Shown: positions 53,857-63,552, counted from the first letter of the stretch. The stretch is 64,000 nt of DNA from Cupriavidus basilensis (GCF_000876015.1 NZ_BBQM01000012.1:1-64000); one strand, 5' to 3'. Notes: generated from the sequence alone by a model not told the origin. Numbers and translations are program-made.

Positions 53857-55356
53857 TTACCAGCCGCCTCCCAGCGCCCGGAACGTCGCCACCGCCGCGC
53901 GCGCGTTGTCGGCATGCACGCGCGCCTGCTGGTCGCGCGCGGCCAGCAGCTGGCGCTCTTCGTCCAGCACTTCGAACAGGCTCACGGCGCCGCCCTTGTA
54001 GGCGTCCTCGGAGGCGCCGCGCGCGCGTTCGTGGGCGTCGATCTCGGTGTTCAGCTCCTTGCCCTGCGCTTCGAGCTCGGTGAGGGTGACGACGGCGTTC
54101 TCCACGTCCTCGGTGGCGCGCAGCATGGCCTTGCGGTAGTTGGCCAGCGCCTCGGCATTGGCGCCGCGCGCCTGCGCGACTTCGGCATCGACCCGGCCAA
54201 AGTCGAACAGGCGCCAGCGCAGGCCGGCCACGCCGACCGGCTGGAACGAGCCGGCCGAGAACAACTTGCCGGTGCTGAAGCTCTCGAAGCCGAGCAGCGC
54301 GGACAGCGACAGCTTGGGGTAGTACTCGGCGGTGGCCGCGCCGATGCGCGCGTTGCTGGCGGCCAGCCGGCGCTCGGCGGCGATCACATCGGGGCGGCGG
54401 CGCAGCAGGTCGGCCGGGCCCTGGGCCACGGAGATGGCGGGCACGGCGAGGCTGGGCTTGGCCGCCGGCCGGGCCAGTTCGGCGGCGTAGGTGCCGGGCT
54501 GCGCACCCATCAGCACGTCGAGCCGGTTCAACTGGGTCTGCAGCTCGATGCGCAGCGGCGGGATGGTGACGCGCGCCTGCGCCACCAGCGCCTCGGCCTG
54601 CGCGACTTCGCGGCTGGACGACAGGCCGTCGTCGAGGCGCAGCTTCACGAGGTCGAGCAGGCGGGCGTTGGTCTGCACCTGTTCCTGCGCGATGGCGATG
54701 CGCTGCTGCGCGCCGCGCACGCGGAAATAGGCGTCGGCGGCTTCGGCCGCCACCGACACGCGCACGCCGAGCTGCTCGGCCTGCGCGGCCTGGGCTTCGG
54801 CGTCGGCCGCCTCGGCGCCGCGCCGCAGGCCGCCGAACAGGTCGATCTCCCAGCTCGCGCCGGCGCCCACGTCATAGAGCGCGGGATTGCGGTTGTAGCC
54901 GGGGAACTGGCTGGCGATGCGGCCGATCGGGCTGCCCAGCGACTGGCGCTCCTTGACCGCCTGCGCCGACAGGCTGCCCTGCGGCAGCAGCTGCGCGCCG
55001 GCTTCGGCGGCCGCCGCGCGGGCCTGCTGCACGCGCGCCAGCGACGCGGCCAGGTCCAGGTTCTGGTCCAGCGCGCGCCGCACGATGCGGGTCAGCGCGG
55101 GATCGTCGAAGCCGGTCCACCAGTTGTCGAGCGGCGGCGCGGGCAGCGTTGCGGCGCGCGCGGCCAGCACCTCGGCATGCGGGTAGGCGGCGGCCGTCTC
55201 CAGCGCGGGCTGCCGGTAGTCGGGCCCGACCGCGGCGCAGGCCGCCAGCCCGAGGGCGGCGAGCGCGCCTGCCGCGCGCGCGGCATGGCGAATGGCGCCC
55301 GTGCGTGCCGGTTTCCGGTCTGGCTTGCGCCCGATGCGGGGCGGGGTCCGATCCAT
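53857..55356 (-). CDS. Outer-membrane efflux lipoprotein (NodT/TolC family)
   Basis: A 499-residue outer-membrane factor. The lipobox LAAC (Cys40) is followed by AVGPDYRQP, typical of NodT-type lipoproteins. Two OEP repeats give the coiled-coil hairpins (LVKLRLDDGLSSSREVAQAE; SEDAYKGGAVSLFEVLDEER). WWTGFDDPALTRIVRRAL and LLRRRPDVIAAERRLAAS are family signatures. It is divergent from the HxlR-HlyD-MFS genes and should complete a tripartite pump. Confidence 0.93.
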   Translation of the reverse strand: MDRTPPRIGRKPDRKPARTGAIRHAARAAGALAALGLAACAAVGPDYRQPALETAAAYPHAEVLAARAATLPAPPLDNWWTGFDDPALTRIVRRALDQNLDLAASLARVQQARAAAAEAGAQLLPQGSLSAQAVKERQSLGSPIGRIASQFPGYNRNPALYDVGAGASWEIDLFGGLRRGAEAADAEAQAAQAEQLGVRVSVAAEAADAYFRVRGAQQRIAIAQEQVQTNARLLDLVKLRLDDGLSSSREVAQAEALVAQARVTIPPLRIELQTQLNRLDVLMGAQPGTYAAELARPAAKPSLAVPAISVAQGPADLLRRRPDVIAAERRLAASNARIGAATAEYYPKLSLSALLGFESFSTGKLFSAGSFQPVGVAGLRWRLFDFGRVDAEVAQARGANAEALANYRKAMLRATEDVENAVVTLTELEAQGKELNTEIDAHERARGASEDAYKGGAVSLFEVLDEERQLLAARDQQARVHADNARAAVATFRALGGGW

Positions 55357-55438
55357 TGTCCATCTCCTTTTGCGGAAGTCCGGGAAGCGGCGTCGTCGCC
55401 GCCTCGCGAAAATCGTTCAACAAGTTACTTGCATGATG

Positions 55439-55471
55439 ATATTGACAACTCTATACTAACTTTCATATTGA
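55439..55471. promoter_or_regulatory. AT-rich divergent promoter between efflux lipoprotein and HxlR genes
   Basis: Rightward: TTGACA (55442-55447), 17 bp, ATATTG. Leftward: TTGCTA, 16 bp, TATAGA. Two direct ATATTGA copies (55439-55445 and 55465-55471), 26 bp apart, overlap both promoters and are candidate HxlR operators. Confidence 0.5.
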
Positions 55472-55500
55472 TAGCAACATGATTTTCGGAGGTAGGGAAC

Positions 55501-56049
55501 ATGCGGAAAACGCCGCTCGACACAGCCCCGTGCCCCATCGCCCGCAGCCTGGCGCGGGTGGGAGAGTCGTGGAGCGTCCTGATCCTGCGCGAGGCGTTCT
55601 ACGGCACGCGCCGCTTCGACGACTTCCAGAAGCAGCTCGGCATCGCGCCCAACATGCTGTCGCGCCGGCTCGAGATGCTGGTCGGCGAAGGGCTGCTGGA
55701 GCGCCGCCAGTATTGCGACAAGCCGCCGCGCTCCGAATACCTGCTGACCCCGCGCGGCCGCGATTTCCGGCCCGTGATGCTGGCGCTGCTGGCGTGGGGC
55801 AACCGGCACTACGCGCCCGAGGGCGAGCGCGTGGTGCTGGTGGACCGCCATACCGGCGCCACCGTCACGCCGGTGCTGGTCGATGCCGCCACCGGGCGGC
55901 CGATCACCGAAGCCGACCATTTCGTCGCGGCCGGGCCGGCCGCCAGCGAGCGCATGCGCGCCCGCCTGGCGAGGTCGGACGGCGCGCGCGCCAACGCCGC
56001 CAGCGGCGCCCCCATCCCTGGCGACCCGCTGACCGCGGGCGCCGCCTGA
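55501..56049 (+). CDS. HxlR-family regulator 1 (efflux operon)
   Basis: A 182-residue HxlR/MarR-like winged-helix protein: PCPIARSLARVGESWSVLIL, REAFYGTRRFDDFQKQLGIA, NMLSRRLEMLVGEGLLERR. The Cys in the first motif is the redox-type Cys common in the family. It is longer than average (usual about 110-150) owing to a C-terminal tail. It is the first gene of the HlyD-MFS operon. A close paralogue lies at 59152. Confidence 0.9.
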   Translation: MRKTPLDTAPCPIARSLARVGESWSVLILREAFYGTRRFDDFQKQLGIAPNMLSRRLEMLVGEGLLERRQYCDKPPRSEYLLTPRGRDFRPVMLALLAWGNRHYAPEGERVVLVDRHTGATVTPVLVDAATGRPITEADHFVAAGPAASERMRARLARSDGARANAASGAPIPGDPLTAGAA

Positions 56050-56072
56050 ATCCGCATTGAAGAGGAAGCGTC

Positions 56073-57182
56073 ATGACTAGTGAAATCGCCGCCGACCGGG
56101 CCGGCTCCGATCCCATCCCCGCGGCGAAACCCCGCGTCAGCCGCAAGCGCCTCGTGCTGGCCGGCGCGCTGGTCGCCGCCGGCGTCGGCCTGGCGCTCTA
56201 CGGCCAGCACTGGTGGACCCACGGCCGCTTCCAGGAAAGCACGGACGATGCGTATGTCGGCGGCGAGGTCACGGTGGTCGCGCCCAAGGTGGCCGGCTAC
56301 CTGGCCGAGGTGCTGGTGACGGACAACCAGCAGGTGCGTGCCGGCGACCTGCTGGCCCGCATCGACGACCGCGACTACCGCGCCGCGCTGGCCAAGGCCG
56401 AAGGTGCGGTGGCCGCGCAGCAGGCGCTGCTGGTCAACCTGGACGCCACGCGCGCGCTGCAGGATGCCGTGATCGGCCAGGCCCGCGCCGCGGTGACGGC
56501 GGTGGATGCCGATACCGTGCGCGCCCGCGACGACCAGGCCCGCTACCAGAGCCTGGCGGCCAAGTCGGCGGTGTCGGTGCAAAGCTCGCAGAAGGCCGAT
56601 GCCGACTACAAGCAGTCGCTGGCCAACACGCAGCGCGCGCAGGCCAGCCTGCTGGCCGCGCAGCGCCAGATCGACGTGATCGCCACGCAGAAGCTGCAGG
56701 CCCAGGCCGCGCTGGCGCAGGCCATCGCCGAGCGCGACATCGCGCGCCTGAATGTCGGCTACACCGAGCTGCGCGCGCCCATCGACGGCATCGTCGGCAA
56801 CCGGCGCGCGCGCGTGGGCGCCTACGCCGCCAGCGGCACGCAGTTGCTGTCGCTGGTGCCCACGCACGGGCTGTGGGTCGACGCCAACTTCAAGGAAGGC
56901 CAGCTCGCGCGCCTGCGGCCCGGCATGCGCGCCACGGTGGAGGCCGACGTGCTGCCCGGCCAGGTCTTCCGCGGCCGCGTGACCAGCCTGGCGCCGGCCA
57001 CCGGCGCGCAGTTCAGCGTGCTGCCGCCCGAGAACGCCACCGGCAACTTCACCAAGATCGTGCAGCGCGTGCCGGTGCGCATCATGCTCGACGAGAACGA
57101 CGCCAGGCTCGCGCAGCTGCGCCCGGGCCTGTCCGTGGTGGCCGAGATCGACGCCCGCGCCGACGCGCAGGTGCGGCAATGA
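56073..57182 (+). CDS. HlyD/EmrA-type membrane fusion protein
   Basis: A 369-residue periplasmic adaptor with one N-terminal TM helix (about 27-45). It has the barrel-sandwich motif DDAYVGGEVTVVAPKVAGYL, a coiled-coil hairpin (about 90-200), and NVGYTELRAPIDGIVGNRRA followed by VDANFKEGQLARLRPGM, as in EmrA. It bridges the MFS pump and the outer-membrane factor. The end overlaps the MFS gene (ATGA). Confidence 0.94.
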   Translation: MTSEIAADRAGSDPIPAAKPRVSRKRLVLAGALVAAGVGLALYGQHWWTHGRFQESTDDAYVGGEVTVVAPKVAGYLAEVLVTDNQQVRAGDLLARIDDRDYRAALAKAEGAVAAQQALLVNLDATRALQDAVIGQARAAVTAVDADTVRARDDQARYQSLAAKSAVSVQSSQKADADYKQSLANTQRAQASLLAAQRQIDVIATQKLQAQAALAQAIAERDIARLNVGYTELRAPIDGIVGNRRARVGAYAASGTQLLSLVPTHGLWVDANFKEGQLARLRPGMRATVEADVLPGQVFRGRVTSLAPATGAQFSVLPPENATGNFTKIVQRVPVRIMLDENDARLAQLRPGLSVVAEIDARADAQVRQ

Positions 57183-58849
57183 GCGGCGCCGCGCTGGCGG
57201 GCGCGCAATCCGGCACGCAATCCGGCGCACAATCCGGCACCGCTGCCGGGCAGCCCGCGCCGGTCCGCCCGCCCGCGGGTTTGCCGGACTTCTCGCCGGC
57301 GTCGATGACCACCGGCGCCAAGGTGTTCGCCTTCGCCACCATGTGCGTGGGCATGTTCATCGCGCTGCTCGACATCCAGATCGTCTCGGCCTCGCTGCGC
57401 GACATCGGCGGCGGCCTCTCGGCCGGCACCGACGAGACCGTGTGGGTGCAGACCAGCTACCTGATCGCGGAGATCATCGTGATCCCGCTGTCGGGCTGGC
57501 TCGCGCGCGTGATGTCCACGCGCTGGCTGTTCGCGGCGTCGGCGGCGGGCTTCACGCTGACCAGCCTGCTGTGCGGCATCGCCTGGAACATCCAGAGCAT
57601 GATCGCCTTCCGCGCCATGCAGGGCTTCCTGGGCGGCTCGATGATCCCGCTGGTGTTCACCACCGCGTTCATGTTCTTCGGCGGCAAGCAGCGCGTGATC
57701 GCCGCGGCCACCATCGGCGGGCTGGCCTCGCTGGCGCCCACGCTCGGGCCCACCGTGGGCGGCTGGATCACGGACCACTTCTCGTGGCACTGGCTGTTCT
57801 TCATCAACCTGGTGCCGGGCATCTTCGTCATGGTCGCGGTGCCGATGTACGTGCGCGTGGACCGGCCCAACTGGTCGCTGGTGCGTGGCGCCGACTACCT
57901 CGGCATGACGCTGATGGCGCTGTTCCTCGGCTGCCTCGAATACACGCTGGAAGAAGGCCCGCGCTGGGACTGGTTCGGCGACGACACCATCCGCGCCACG
58001 GCCTGGATCGCCGCGCTGGCCAGCGTCGGTTTCGTGTGGCGCAGCCTGACCTACGCCAACCCGGTGGTGGACCTGCGCGCGCTCAAGGACCGCAACTTCG
58101 CGCTCGGCTGCTTCTTCTCGTTCATCGCCGGCGTGGGCATCTTCGCCACCATCTACCTCACGCCGCTGTTCCTCGGCCACGTGCGCGGCTTCAGCGCGCT
58201 GCAGATCGGGCTGGCGGTGTTCTCCACCGGCGTCTTCCAGGTCATGTCGATTCCGGTCTACGCCTTCTTCGCCAACCGCGTGGACCTGCGCTGGCTGCTG
58301 ATGGTCGGGCTGGCCTGCTTCGCGTTCTCGATGTGGCAATTCGCGCCGATCACCAGCGACTGGGGCGCCGAGCAGCTGATGCTGCCGCAGGCTTTCCGCG
58401 GCATGGCGCAGCAGTTCGCGGTGGCGCCGGTGGTCACGCTGACGCTGGGCGCGCTGCCGCCGGAGCGGCTCAAGCTGGCCTCGGGGCTGTTCAACCTGAT
58501 GCGCAACCTGGGCGGCGCGATCGGCATCGCGGTGTGCGCCACCATCCTCAACGACCGCACCAACCTGCATTTCCTGCGGCTGGCCGAGCATCTCAACGCC
58601 GGCAACGAGGCAATGGCCGCGCTGCTGCAGTCGGCCGGCAGCAGCATGGCCGCCTGGGGCTTCGACCCGGCCGGCGCGCAGTCGGCCGCCGTCAGGCAAC
58701 TGTGGACGCTGGCCTACCGCGAGGCGCAGACGCAGAGCTTCGGCGACGTCTTCGTCGCCATCATGGCCTGCTTCGTCATCGCCACCGCGATGGTGCCGCT
58801 GATGCGCAAGGTGGCGCCACCGAAGGCGCCCTCGGCCGATGCGCACTGA
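57179..58849 (+). CDS. DHA2-family MFS efflux pump (EmrB/QacA type)
   Basis: A 556-residue transporter with 14 predicted TM helices. Motifs: MFIALLDIQIVSASLRDI in TM1, WVQTSYLIAEIIVIPLSGWL, RAMQGFLGGSMIPLVF, and the antiporter motif C region APTLGPTVGGWI. The N-terminal 40 residues are Gly/Ala/Gln-rich with repeated SGTQSGAQSG. It should expel drugs or aromatic compounds with the adjacent EmrA-like and NodT-like proteins. Confidence 0.94.
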   Translation: MSGAALAGAQSGTQSGAQSGTAAGQPAPVRPPAGLPDFSPASMTTGAKVFAFATMCVGMFIALLDIQIVSASLRDIGGGLSAGTDETVWVQTSYLIAEIIVIPLSGWLARVMSTRWLFAASAAGFTLTSLLCGIAWNIQSMIAFRAMQGFLGGSMIPLVFTTAFMFFGGKQRVIAAATIGGLASLAPTLGPTVGGWITDHFSWHWLFFINLVPGIFVMVAVPMYVRVDRPNWSLVRGADYLGMTLMALFLGCLEYTLEEGPRWDWFGDDTIRATAWIAALASVGFVWRSLTYANPVVDLRALKDRNFALGCFFSFIAGVGIFATIYLTPLFLGHVRGFSALQIGLAVFSTGVFQVMSIPVYAFFANRVDLRWLLMVGLACFAFSMWQFAPITSDWGAEQLMLPQAFRGMAQQFAVAPVVTLTLGALPPERLKLASGLFNLMRNLGGAIGIAVCATILNDRTNLHFLRLAEHLNAGNEAMAALLQSAGSSMAAWGFDPAGAQSAAVRQLWTLAYREAQTQSFGDVFVAIMACFVIATAMVPLMRKVAPPKAPSADAH

Positions 58850-58883
58850 ACCCGGGCCGGCCTTGCCGCCGTGGAGGACAACC

Positions 58884-59063
58884 ATGCTCGTTCGCCATCT
58901 GGCCGCGCTGGCCGGCGCGGCGCTGCTGACCGCGGGGGCGGCCGGCGCCGCCACCGAGGCGCCACCGGACAGCAGCCTGGCCTGTGCCCGCGCCGACAAC
59001 ATGTACTGCCGCGTGCCGCCGCGGCCCGGCGCGCGGCCGGCAGGCGACATGAAGGCGACATGA
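58884..59063 (+). CDS. Small secreted protein (59 residues)
   Basis: A 59-residue product with a clear signal peptide (MLVRHLAALAGAALLTAG, cleavage near AGA-AT) and a short mature part with two Cys (SLACARADNMYCRVPP). GGAGG is 6 bp ahead of the ATG. It follows the MFS gene by 34 bp and could be the last member of the efflux operon. No family recognised. Confidence 0.6.
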   Translation: MLVRHLAALAGAALLTAGAAGAATEAPPDSSLACARADNMYCRVPPRPGARPAGDMKAT

Positions 59064-59151
59064 AGGAGACAGGAAGGCGGCATGAGCGGGCGTGGCCGGC
59101 GGTTTGGCTATCATGGTGAAAGTATCGTGATGCCGAACGGAGCCGCCGACC

Positions 59152-59685
59152 ATGCAGAGAAAGACCTTCAGGAACATGCAATGCCCCATCGCCCGCGGGC
59201 TGGAACGGGTCGGCGAGTGGTGGAGCATGCTGCTGATGCGCGAGGCGTTCTACGGCACGCGCCGCTTCGACGACTTCCAGAAGAACCTGGACATCGCCCC
59301 CAACATGCTCACGCGCCGGCTCACCGCGCTGGTGGAGGAGGGGTTGCTGGCGCGGTGCCAGTACTCGGAGAAGCCGCCGCGCTACGAATACGTGCTGACC
59401 CCGGTGGGACGCGATTTCCTGCCGGTGCTGCTGGCCATGCTGACCTGGGGCAACAAGCATTTCGCGCCGGAAGGGGCGAGCGTGGAAGTGGTCGACAAGG
59501 CCACTGGCAAGGTGGCCGAGCCGGTGCTGGTGGATGCCGGCACCGGCGAGCGCCTCGATTTCGCGCGGTACACGCTGGCGCCCGGGCCGGCGGCGGCGGA
59601 GGGCACGCGCAGGCGGCTTGCCGCCGCGCAAGGGTTCTTGTCGGGCGCCGGGCCGGCGCCGGACGATGTGGCAGGGCAGGCCTAG
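59152..59685 (+). CDS. HxlR-family regulator 2
   Basis: A 177-residue paralogue of the regulator at 55501, sharing CPIARGLERVGEWWSMLLM, MREAFYGTRRFDDFQKNL and IAPNMLTRRL. The conserved Cys11 is kept (CPIARG). It lies behind the efflux operon. Start may be ATG 59152 or ATG 59176 (MQCPIARG). A duplication of the regulator flanking the pump genes is likely. Confidence 0.9.
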   Translation: MQRKTFRNMQCPIARGLERVGEWWSMLLMREAFYGTRRFDDFQKNLDIAPNMLTRRLTALVEEGLLARCQYSEKPPRYEYVLTPVGRDFLPVLLAMLTWGNKHFAPEGASVEVVDKATGKVAEPVLVDAGTGERLDFARYTLAPGPAAAEGTRRRLAAAQGFLSGAGPAPDDVAGQA

Positions 59686-59772
59686 CAGGCGCCGCGGCGG
59701 ACAGGCGCGGCGCCCGCCCGGCCTGCCGTGCATTTTGCTGGTTTCACTTATTTCATCGAGGCGGGAGACGTC

Positions 59773-60729
59773 ATGAAAATTCTGGTCCTGGGCGCGGGCG
59801 CGATGGGCGGCTACTACGGCGGCCGGCTGATGCAGGCGGGCGCGGATGTCACATTCCTGGTGCGGCCGCGGCGCGCCGAAATCCTGGCCCGCGACGGCCT
59901 CGTGGTGCGCAGCGAGCTGGGCGACATCCGCACCCCGGTGAAGACGGTGCAGGCCGCCGGGGTGCGGCCCGGCTACGACCTCGTGCTGCTGGCCTGCAAG
60001 ACCTATGACCTCGACAGCGCCATGCAGGCGCTCGATCCGGCGCTGGACGGCGGGGGCGGCGATGGCGGCAAGGCCGCGGCCATCCTGCCGCTGGTCAACG
60101 GCCTGCGCGCCTACGAGACGCTGGACGCGCGCTACGGCCGCGCGCGCGTGCTGGGCGGCGTCTCCTACATCGCCACCACGCTGGATGCGTCCGGCACCGT
60201 GATCCACCAGGGCCCCGGCGACCGCCTTGTGGTCGGCGCGCGCGCCGAGGCGGCGCAGCCGCTGGCGCGCGCGTTCCACGAACTGGCGGCCGCCACGCCC
60301 GGCACGCGCGAGCTGTCGGCGGACGTGGACCAGGCGCTGTGGAACAAGTGGGTGATGATCGCCTCCGGCGCGCTGATGACCTGCCTGATGCGCGGCACCG
60401 TGGGCGAGATCGTGCGCACCGACGACGGCCGCGCGCTGATGCGGCAGGCGATGGACGAATGCGCCGCGGTCGCGCGCCTGTCGGGCCACGCGCTGCCCGA
60501 GCCGGTGGGCAAGGCGATGCACGAGCGGCTGCTGGACGCCGGCTCGGCCTGGGCCGCCTCGATGATGCGCGACATCGCCCAGGGCGCGCCGCGCCTGGAG
60601 GCGCGCGACATCGTCGGCGACATGGCCGACCGCGCCGGGCGCCTCGGGCACGCGGTGCCGCTGGTGCGCACCGCCTACGCGCATCTGCAGGTCTACGAGG
60701 CCCAGCAGGCCCGCCGCGCCGCCGGCTGA
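59773..60729 (+). CDS. panE: Ketopantoate reductase-like protein (PanE/ApbA family)
   Basis: A 318-residue NADP-dependent reductase: nucleotide motif [19 protein letters not shown], the catalytic Lys region [21 protein letters not shown], and [17 protein letters not shown]. PanE reduces 2-dehydropantoate in pantothenate synthesis, but many paralogues have other 2-keto substrates. GGGAG is 5 bp ahead of the ATG. It may be co-transcribed with the HxlR gene 87 bp upstream. Confidence 0.87.
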   Translation: MKILVLGAGAMGGYYGGRLMQAGADVTFLVRPRRAEILARDGLVVRSELGDIRTPVKTVQAAGVRPGYDLVLLACKTYDLDSAMQALDPALDGGGGDGGKAAAILPLVNGLRAYETLDARYGRARVLGGVSYIATTLDASGTVIHQGPGDRLVVGARAEAAQPLARAFHELAAATPGTRELSADVDQALWNKWVMIASGALMTCLMRGTVGEIVRTDDGRALMRQAMDECAAVARLSGHALPEPVGKAMHERLLDAGSAWAASMMRDIAQGAPRLEARDIVGDMADRAGRLGHAVPLVRTAYAHLQVYEAQQARRAAG

Positions 60730-60736
60730 AGACCGC

Positions 60737-61708
60737 CTAGCCGGCCGCCGCGGCCTGCGCGGCGGCGGCCGCGCGCCGCTCGCGCGCGGCCAGCCGGAAC
60801 GCGCCCGGCCCCACGCCGAAATATGCCTTGAACGCGCGTCCGAAGGCCGCCTCCGAGGCATAGCCGCATTGCTCGCCGATGCTGGCCGCCGATTCGCGGT
60901 CCAGCGTCAGCAGGCGCGCCGCCATTTCCATGCGCAAGGTGGTGACGAACTGCAGCGGCGTCTCGCCGCTGAGCTGCGCGAAGCGCCGCGCGAAGGTGGC
61001 GCGCGACACGTTGCACACCTGCGCCAGCGACGCCACCGACCACGGCTCGGCCGGCGCCGCGAGCACCGCGTCCACGGCGCGCGCCAGGCGCGCGTCCGCC
61101 ATCAGGGCCAGCAGGCTGTGGCTCGCGCCGCCCTGCGCGATCAGCGCGCGCAGCAGCAAGGTCAGCAGCGCCGTCGACAACTGCCCGATCACCGCCGCCG
61201 CGCCCGGCTCGGGCGCCTGCGCCTCGTTGCGCATCATGCCGATCAGGGCCGCCAGCCACGCGCAGTCGGCGCGCTGCGCGGTGGCGATGCGCAGCACCGG
61301 CGGCAGGTGGCGCAGCAGCATGGTGCCCGGCAGGCCCAGCACGAAGGTGCCGCACAGCATGTCGAGCCCCGTGTCGTCGCCGGGGATCGACAGCTCGGTC
61401 AGCAGGCCGTTGAAGCGGGCCTGCGGCGCGGCCGTGGCGGCAGCATCGGCACCGGCACCGGCACCGGCGCGCAGGCTGCGCAGCGTGTGCGCGTTGCCGT
61501 GCGGGAACAGCAGCACGTCGCCGGCATCCAGCTGCAGCGCCTCGCCGCCCACCTGCGCGTGCGCCTGCCCGCCCAGGATGATGTGGTACGGCAGGTGCCC
61601 CGGCGGCGCGGCCGCGTTCTCCACGCGCCAGATGCCGGCGAAGTGGCAGTGCAGGTCCACGGTGCCGGCGGGCGCGAGCATGCGGACCAGTTCCGTCAGA
61701 CTGTCCAT
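60737..61708 (-). CDS. AraC-family transcriptional regulator (cupin type)
   Basis: A 323-residue regulator with an N-terminal cupin domain (LHCHFAGIWRVENA, LDAGDVLLFPHGNAH) and a C-terminal double HTH (SLAQVCNVSRATFARRFAQL; IGEQCGYASEAAFGRAFKAY). It is divergent from the AhpD-like gene, 145 bp apart; regulators of this type often control an adjacent oxidoreductase gene. The C-terminal tail is Ala-rich. Confidence 0.9.
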   Translation of the reverse strand: MDSLTELVRMLAPAGTVDLHCHFAGIWRVENAAAPPGHLPYHIILGGQAHAQVGGEALQLDAGDVLLFPHGNAHTLRSLRAGAGAGADAAATAAPQARFNGLLTELSIPGDDTGLDMLCGTFVLGLPGTMLLRHLPPVLRIATAQRADCAWLAALIGMMRNEAQAPEPGAAAVIGQLSTALLTLLLRALIAQGGASHSLLALMADARLARAVDAVLAAPAEPWSVASLAQVCNVSRATFARRFAQLSGETPLQFVTTLRMEMAARLLTLDRESAASIGEQCGYASEAAFGRAFKAYFGVGPGAFRLAARERRAAAAAQAAAAG

Positions 61709-61853
61709 GATCGGGTTCGGTTGAGACGATAAGGCAAGATAATGCGACGATTATATGCGGTAAAGGACAGTTTCGGCGCCTAGACTTCGGGTCATGGATG
61801 CAGCGCGCACAAATGCCGCGCGGTCCATCAACCAACCCGCAAAGGAGTCCATC

Positions 61854-62393
61854 ATGTCCCGTCTTCACACCATCGGCGCCGCCGAAGCCACCGGCCAGAC
61901 CGCCGAACTGTTCGCCGCCATCAAGAAGGCCGTCGGCAAGGTTCCCAATGCCTACCTGACCATCGGCAGCAACGCGCCGGCCGTGCTGGCCAACGTGCTG
62001 CAGACCGGCGCGCTGCTGCAGAAGAATTCCACGCTGAGCGCGCGCGAAGTGGAGGCCATCAACCTCGCCGTCAGCGAAGCCTCGGCCTGTGACTATTGCG
62101 TGGCCGCGCACACCCTGACCGGCAAGATGGCCGGCTACAGCGCCGAGCAGACCCGCGAGCTGCGCGCCGGCGCCTATGCCGAGGACGGCAAGATCGACGC
62201 GCTGGTCCGCTTCGCGCTGACCCTGGTCAAGACCAGCGGCACGCTGCCCGCGGGCGCCGTGGACGCCGTGCGCGCCGCCGGCTACACCGACCGCCAGATC
62301 GTCGAGAGCATCCAGGCGGTGAGCGCGATCCTGTTCACCAACATGTTCAACCGCGTCAACGACACGGTGGTGGATTTCCCCAAGGTGGCGTGA
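61854..62393 (+). CDS. AhpD-like carboxymuconolactone decarboxylase-family protein
   Basis: A 179-residue protein with the peroxidase-type CxxC motif Cys79-DY-Cys82 followed by His86 (ACDYCVAAHTLTGK), the AhpD core. It is probably a small thiol-dependent peroxidase or disulfide reductase. AAGGAG is 6 bp ahead of the ATG. It is divergent from an AraC regulator. Confidence 0.9.
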   Translation: MSRLHTIGAAEATGQTAELFAAIKKAVGKVPNAYLTIGSNAPAVLANVLQTGALLQKNSTLSAREVEAINLAVSEASACDYCVAAHTLTGKMAGYSAEQTRELRAGAYAEDGKIDALVRFALTLVKTSGTLPAGAVDAVRAAGYTDRQIVESIQAVSAILFTNMFNRVNDTVVDFPKVA

Positions 62394-62513
62394 GCGGGGC
62401 GGGGAGGGCCGGCGGCCCTCCCGTCCCGGGCGGCTATCGACATGCGGAATGCTTCGTTTCACCGCGGCCCGCCGCTGTGGAGAATGGTGGATCCTTCCAC
62501 TCGTCCGCCCGCC

Positions 62514-63521
62514 ATGCCAACGATCCTGCCTCGCCTTCTCGCCGCCAGCCTGCTGGCGGCCGCCGCGCTTTCCCCGCTTGCCGCGCAGGCCGACACGGCC
62601 ATTCTCAACGCCGGCTACGACGTCACCCGCGAGCTGTACCGCGACATCAACCCCGGCTTCATCGCCAGCTGGAAACAGGCCACCGGCGAGACCGTGGTGG
62701 TCAACCAGTCGCACGGCGGCTCGAGCAAGCAGGCGCGCTCGGTGGCGGACGGGCTGGACGCGGACGTGGTGACGATGAACCAGGAGACCGACATCGACAT
62801 CCTGGTGCAGCGCGGCGTGGTGGCGCCGGACTGGAAGAAGCGCCTGCCCGACAACGCCGCGCCGTACTACTCCACCATCGTGTTCCTGGTGCGCAAGGGC
62901 AATCCCAAGCGCATCCTCGACTGGGACGACCTCGGTCGCGCCGGCGTGCAGGTGATCGTGCCCAATCCCAAGACCTCGGGCAACGGCCGCTACACCTACC
63001 TCGCGGCGTGGGGCGCGGCCATCCGCAAGGGCGGCGGCGAAGCGCAGGCGCGCGAGGCGGTGACGCGGCTGTTCCGCAACGTGCCGGTGCTCGACACCGG
63101 CGGGCGCGGCGCCACCACCAGCTTCACGCAGCGCCAGCTCGGCGACGTGCTGGCCACCTTCGAGAGCGAGGTGCACCAGATCCGCAAGGAACTCGGCGAC
63201 AGCTTCGAGGTGGTCTACCCGAGCCAGTCGATCATCGCCGAGGCGCCGGTGGCGGTGGTCGACAAGGTGGTGGACAAGCGCGGCACGCGCAAGGTGGCCA
63301 CGGCCTACCTGCAGTACCTGTGGTCCGACGCCGGCCAGGAGGTGATCGCCAGCCAGTTCTACCGGCCGCGCGCGCCGGCGGTGCTCAAGGCGCACGCGGC
63401 GCAGTTCCGCCCGATCACGCTGTTTACCGTCAATGACGTGTTCGGCAGCTGGGCGCAGGCGCAAAGCCGGCACTTCGCCGACGGCGGCGAGTTCGACAAG
63501 ATCTACCAGGGCCGGCAGTAA
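62514..63521 (+). CDS. sbp: Sbp, sulfate ABC transporter substrate-binding protein
   Basis: About 335 residues. The signal peptide is MPTILPRLLAASLLAAAALS..., cleaved near AQA-DT. The mature protein has NAGYDVTRELYRDINPGF, VNQSHGGSSKQARSV and VPNPKTSGNGRYTYLAAWGA, the Sbp/CysP signatures. It binds sulfate in the periplasm. No permease or ATPase gene follows, so it is an orphan component here. In-frame ATGs at 62442 and 62484 exist, but only 62514 begins with a clean signal peptide. Confidence 0.93.
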   Translation: MPTILPRLLAASLLAAAALSPLAAQADTAILNAGYDVTRELYRDINPGFIASWKQATGETVVVNQSHGGSSKQARSVADGLDADVVTMNQETDIDILVQRGVVAPDWKKRLPDNAAPYYSTIVFLVRKGNPKRILDWDDLGRAGVQVIVPNPKTSGNGRYTYLAAWGAAIRKGGGEAQAREAVTRLFRNVPVLDTGGRGATTSFTQRQLGDVLATFESEVHQIRKELGDSFEVVYPSQSIIAEAPVAVVDKVVDKRGTRKVATAYLQYLWSDAGQEVIASQFYRPRAPAVLKAHAAQFRPITLFTVNDVFGSWAQAQSRHFADGGEFDKIYQGRQ

Positions 63522-63552
63522 GCCGCCCGACGCCCCGAATATCAACGGGGTT

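Noticed and set aside
53607..53915. Leftward frame between the GntR and efflux lipoprotein genes
   Set aside because: It crosses the start of the GntR gene and its operators and has no recognisable features.
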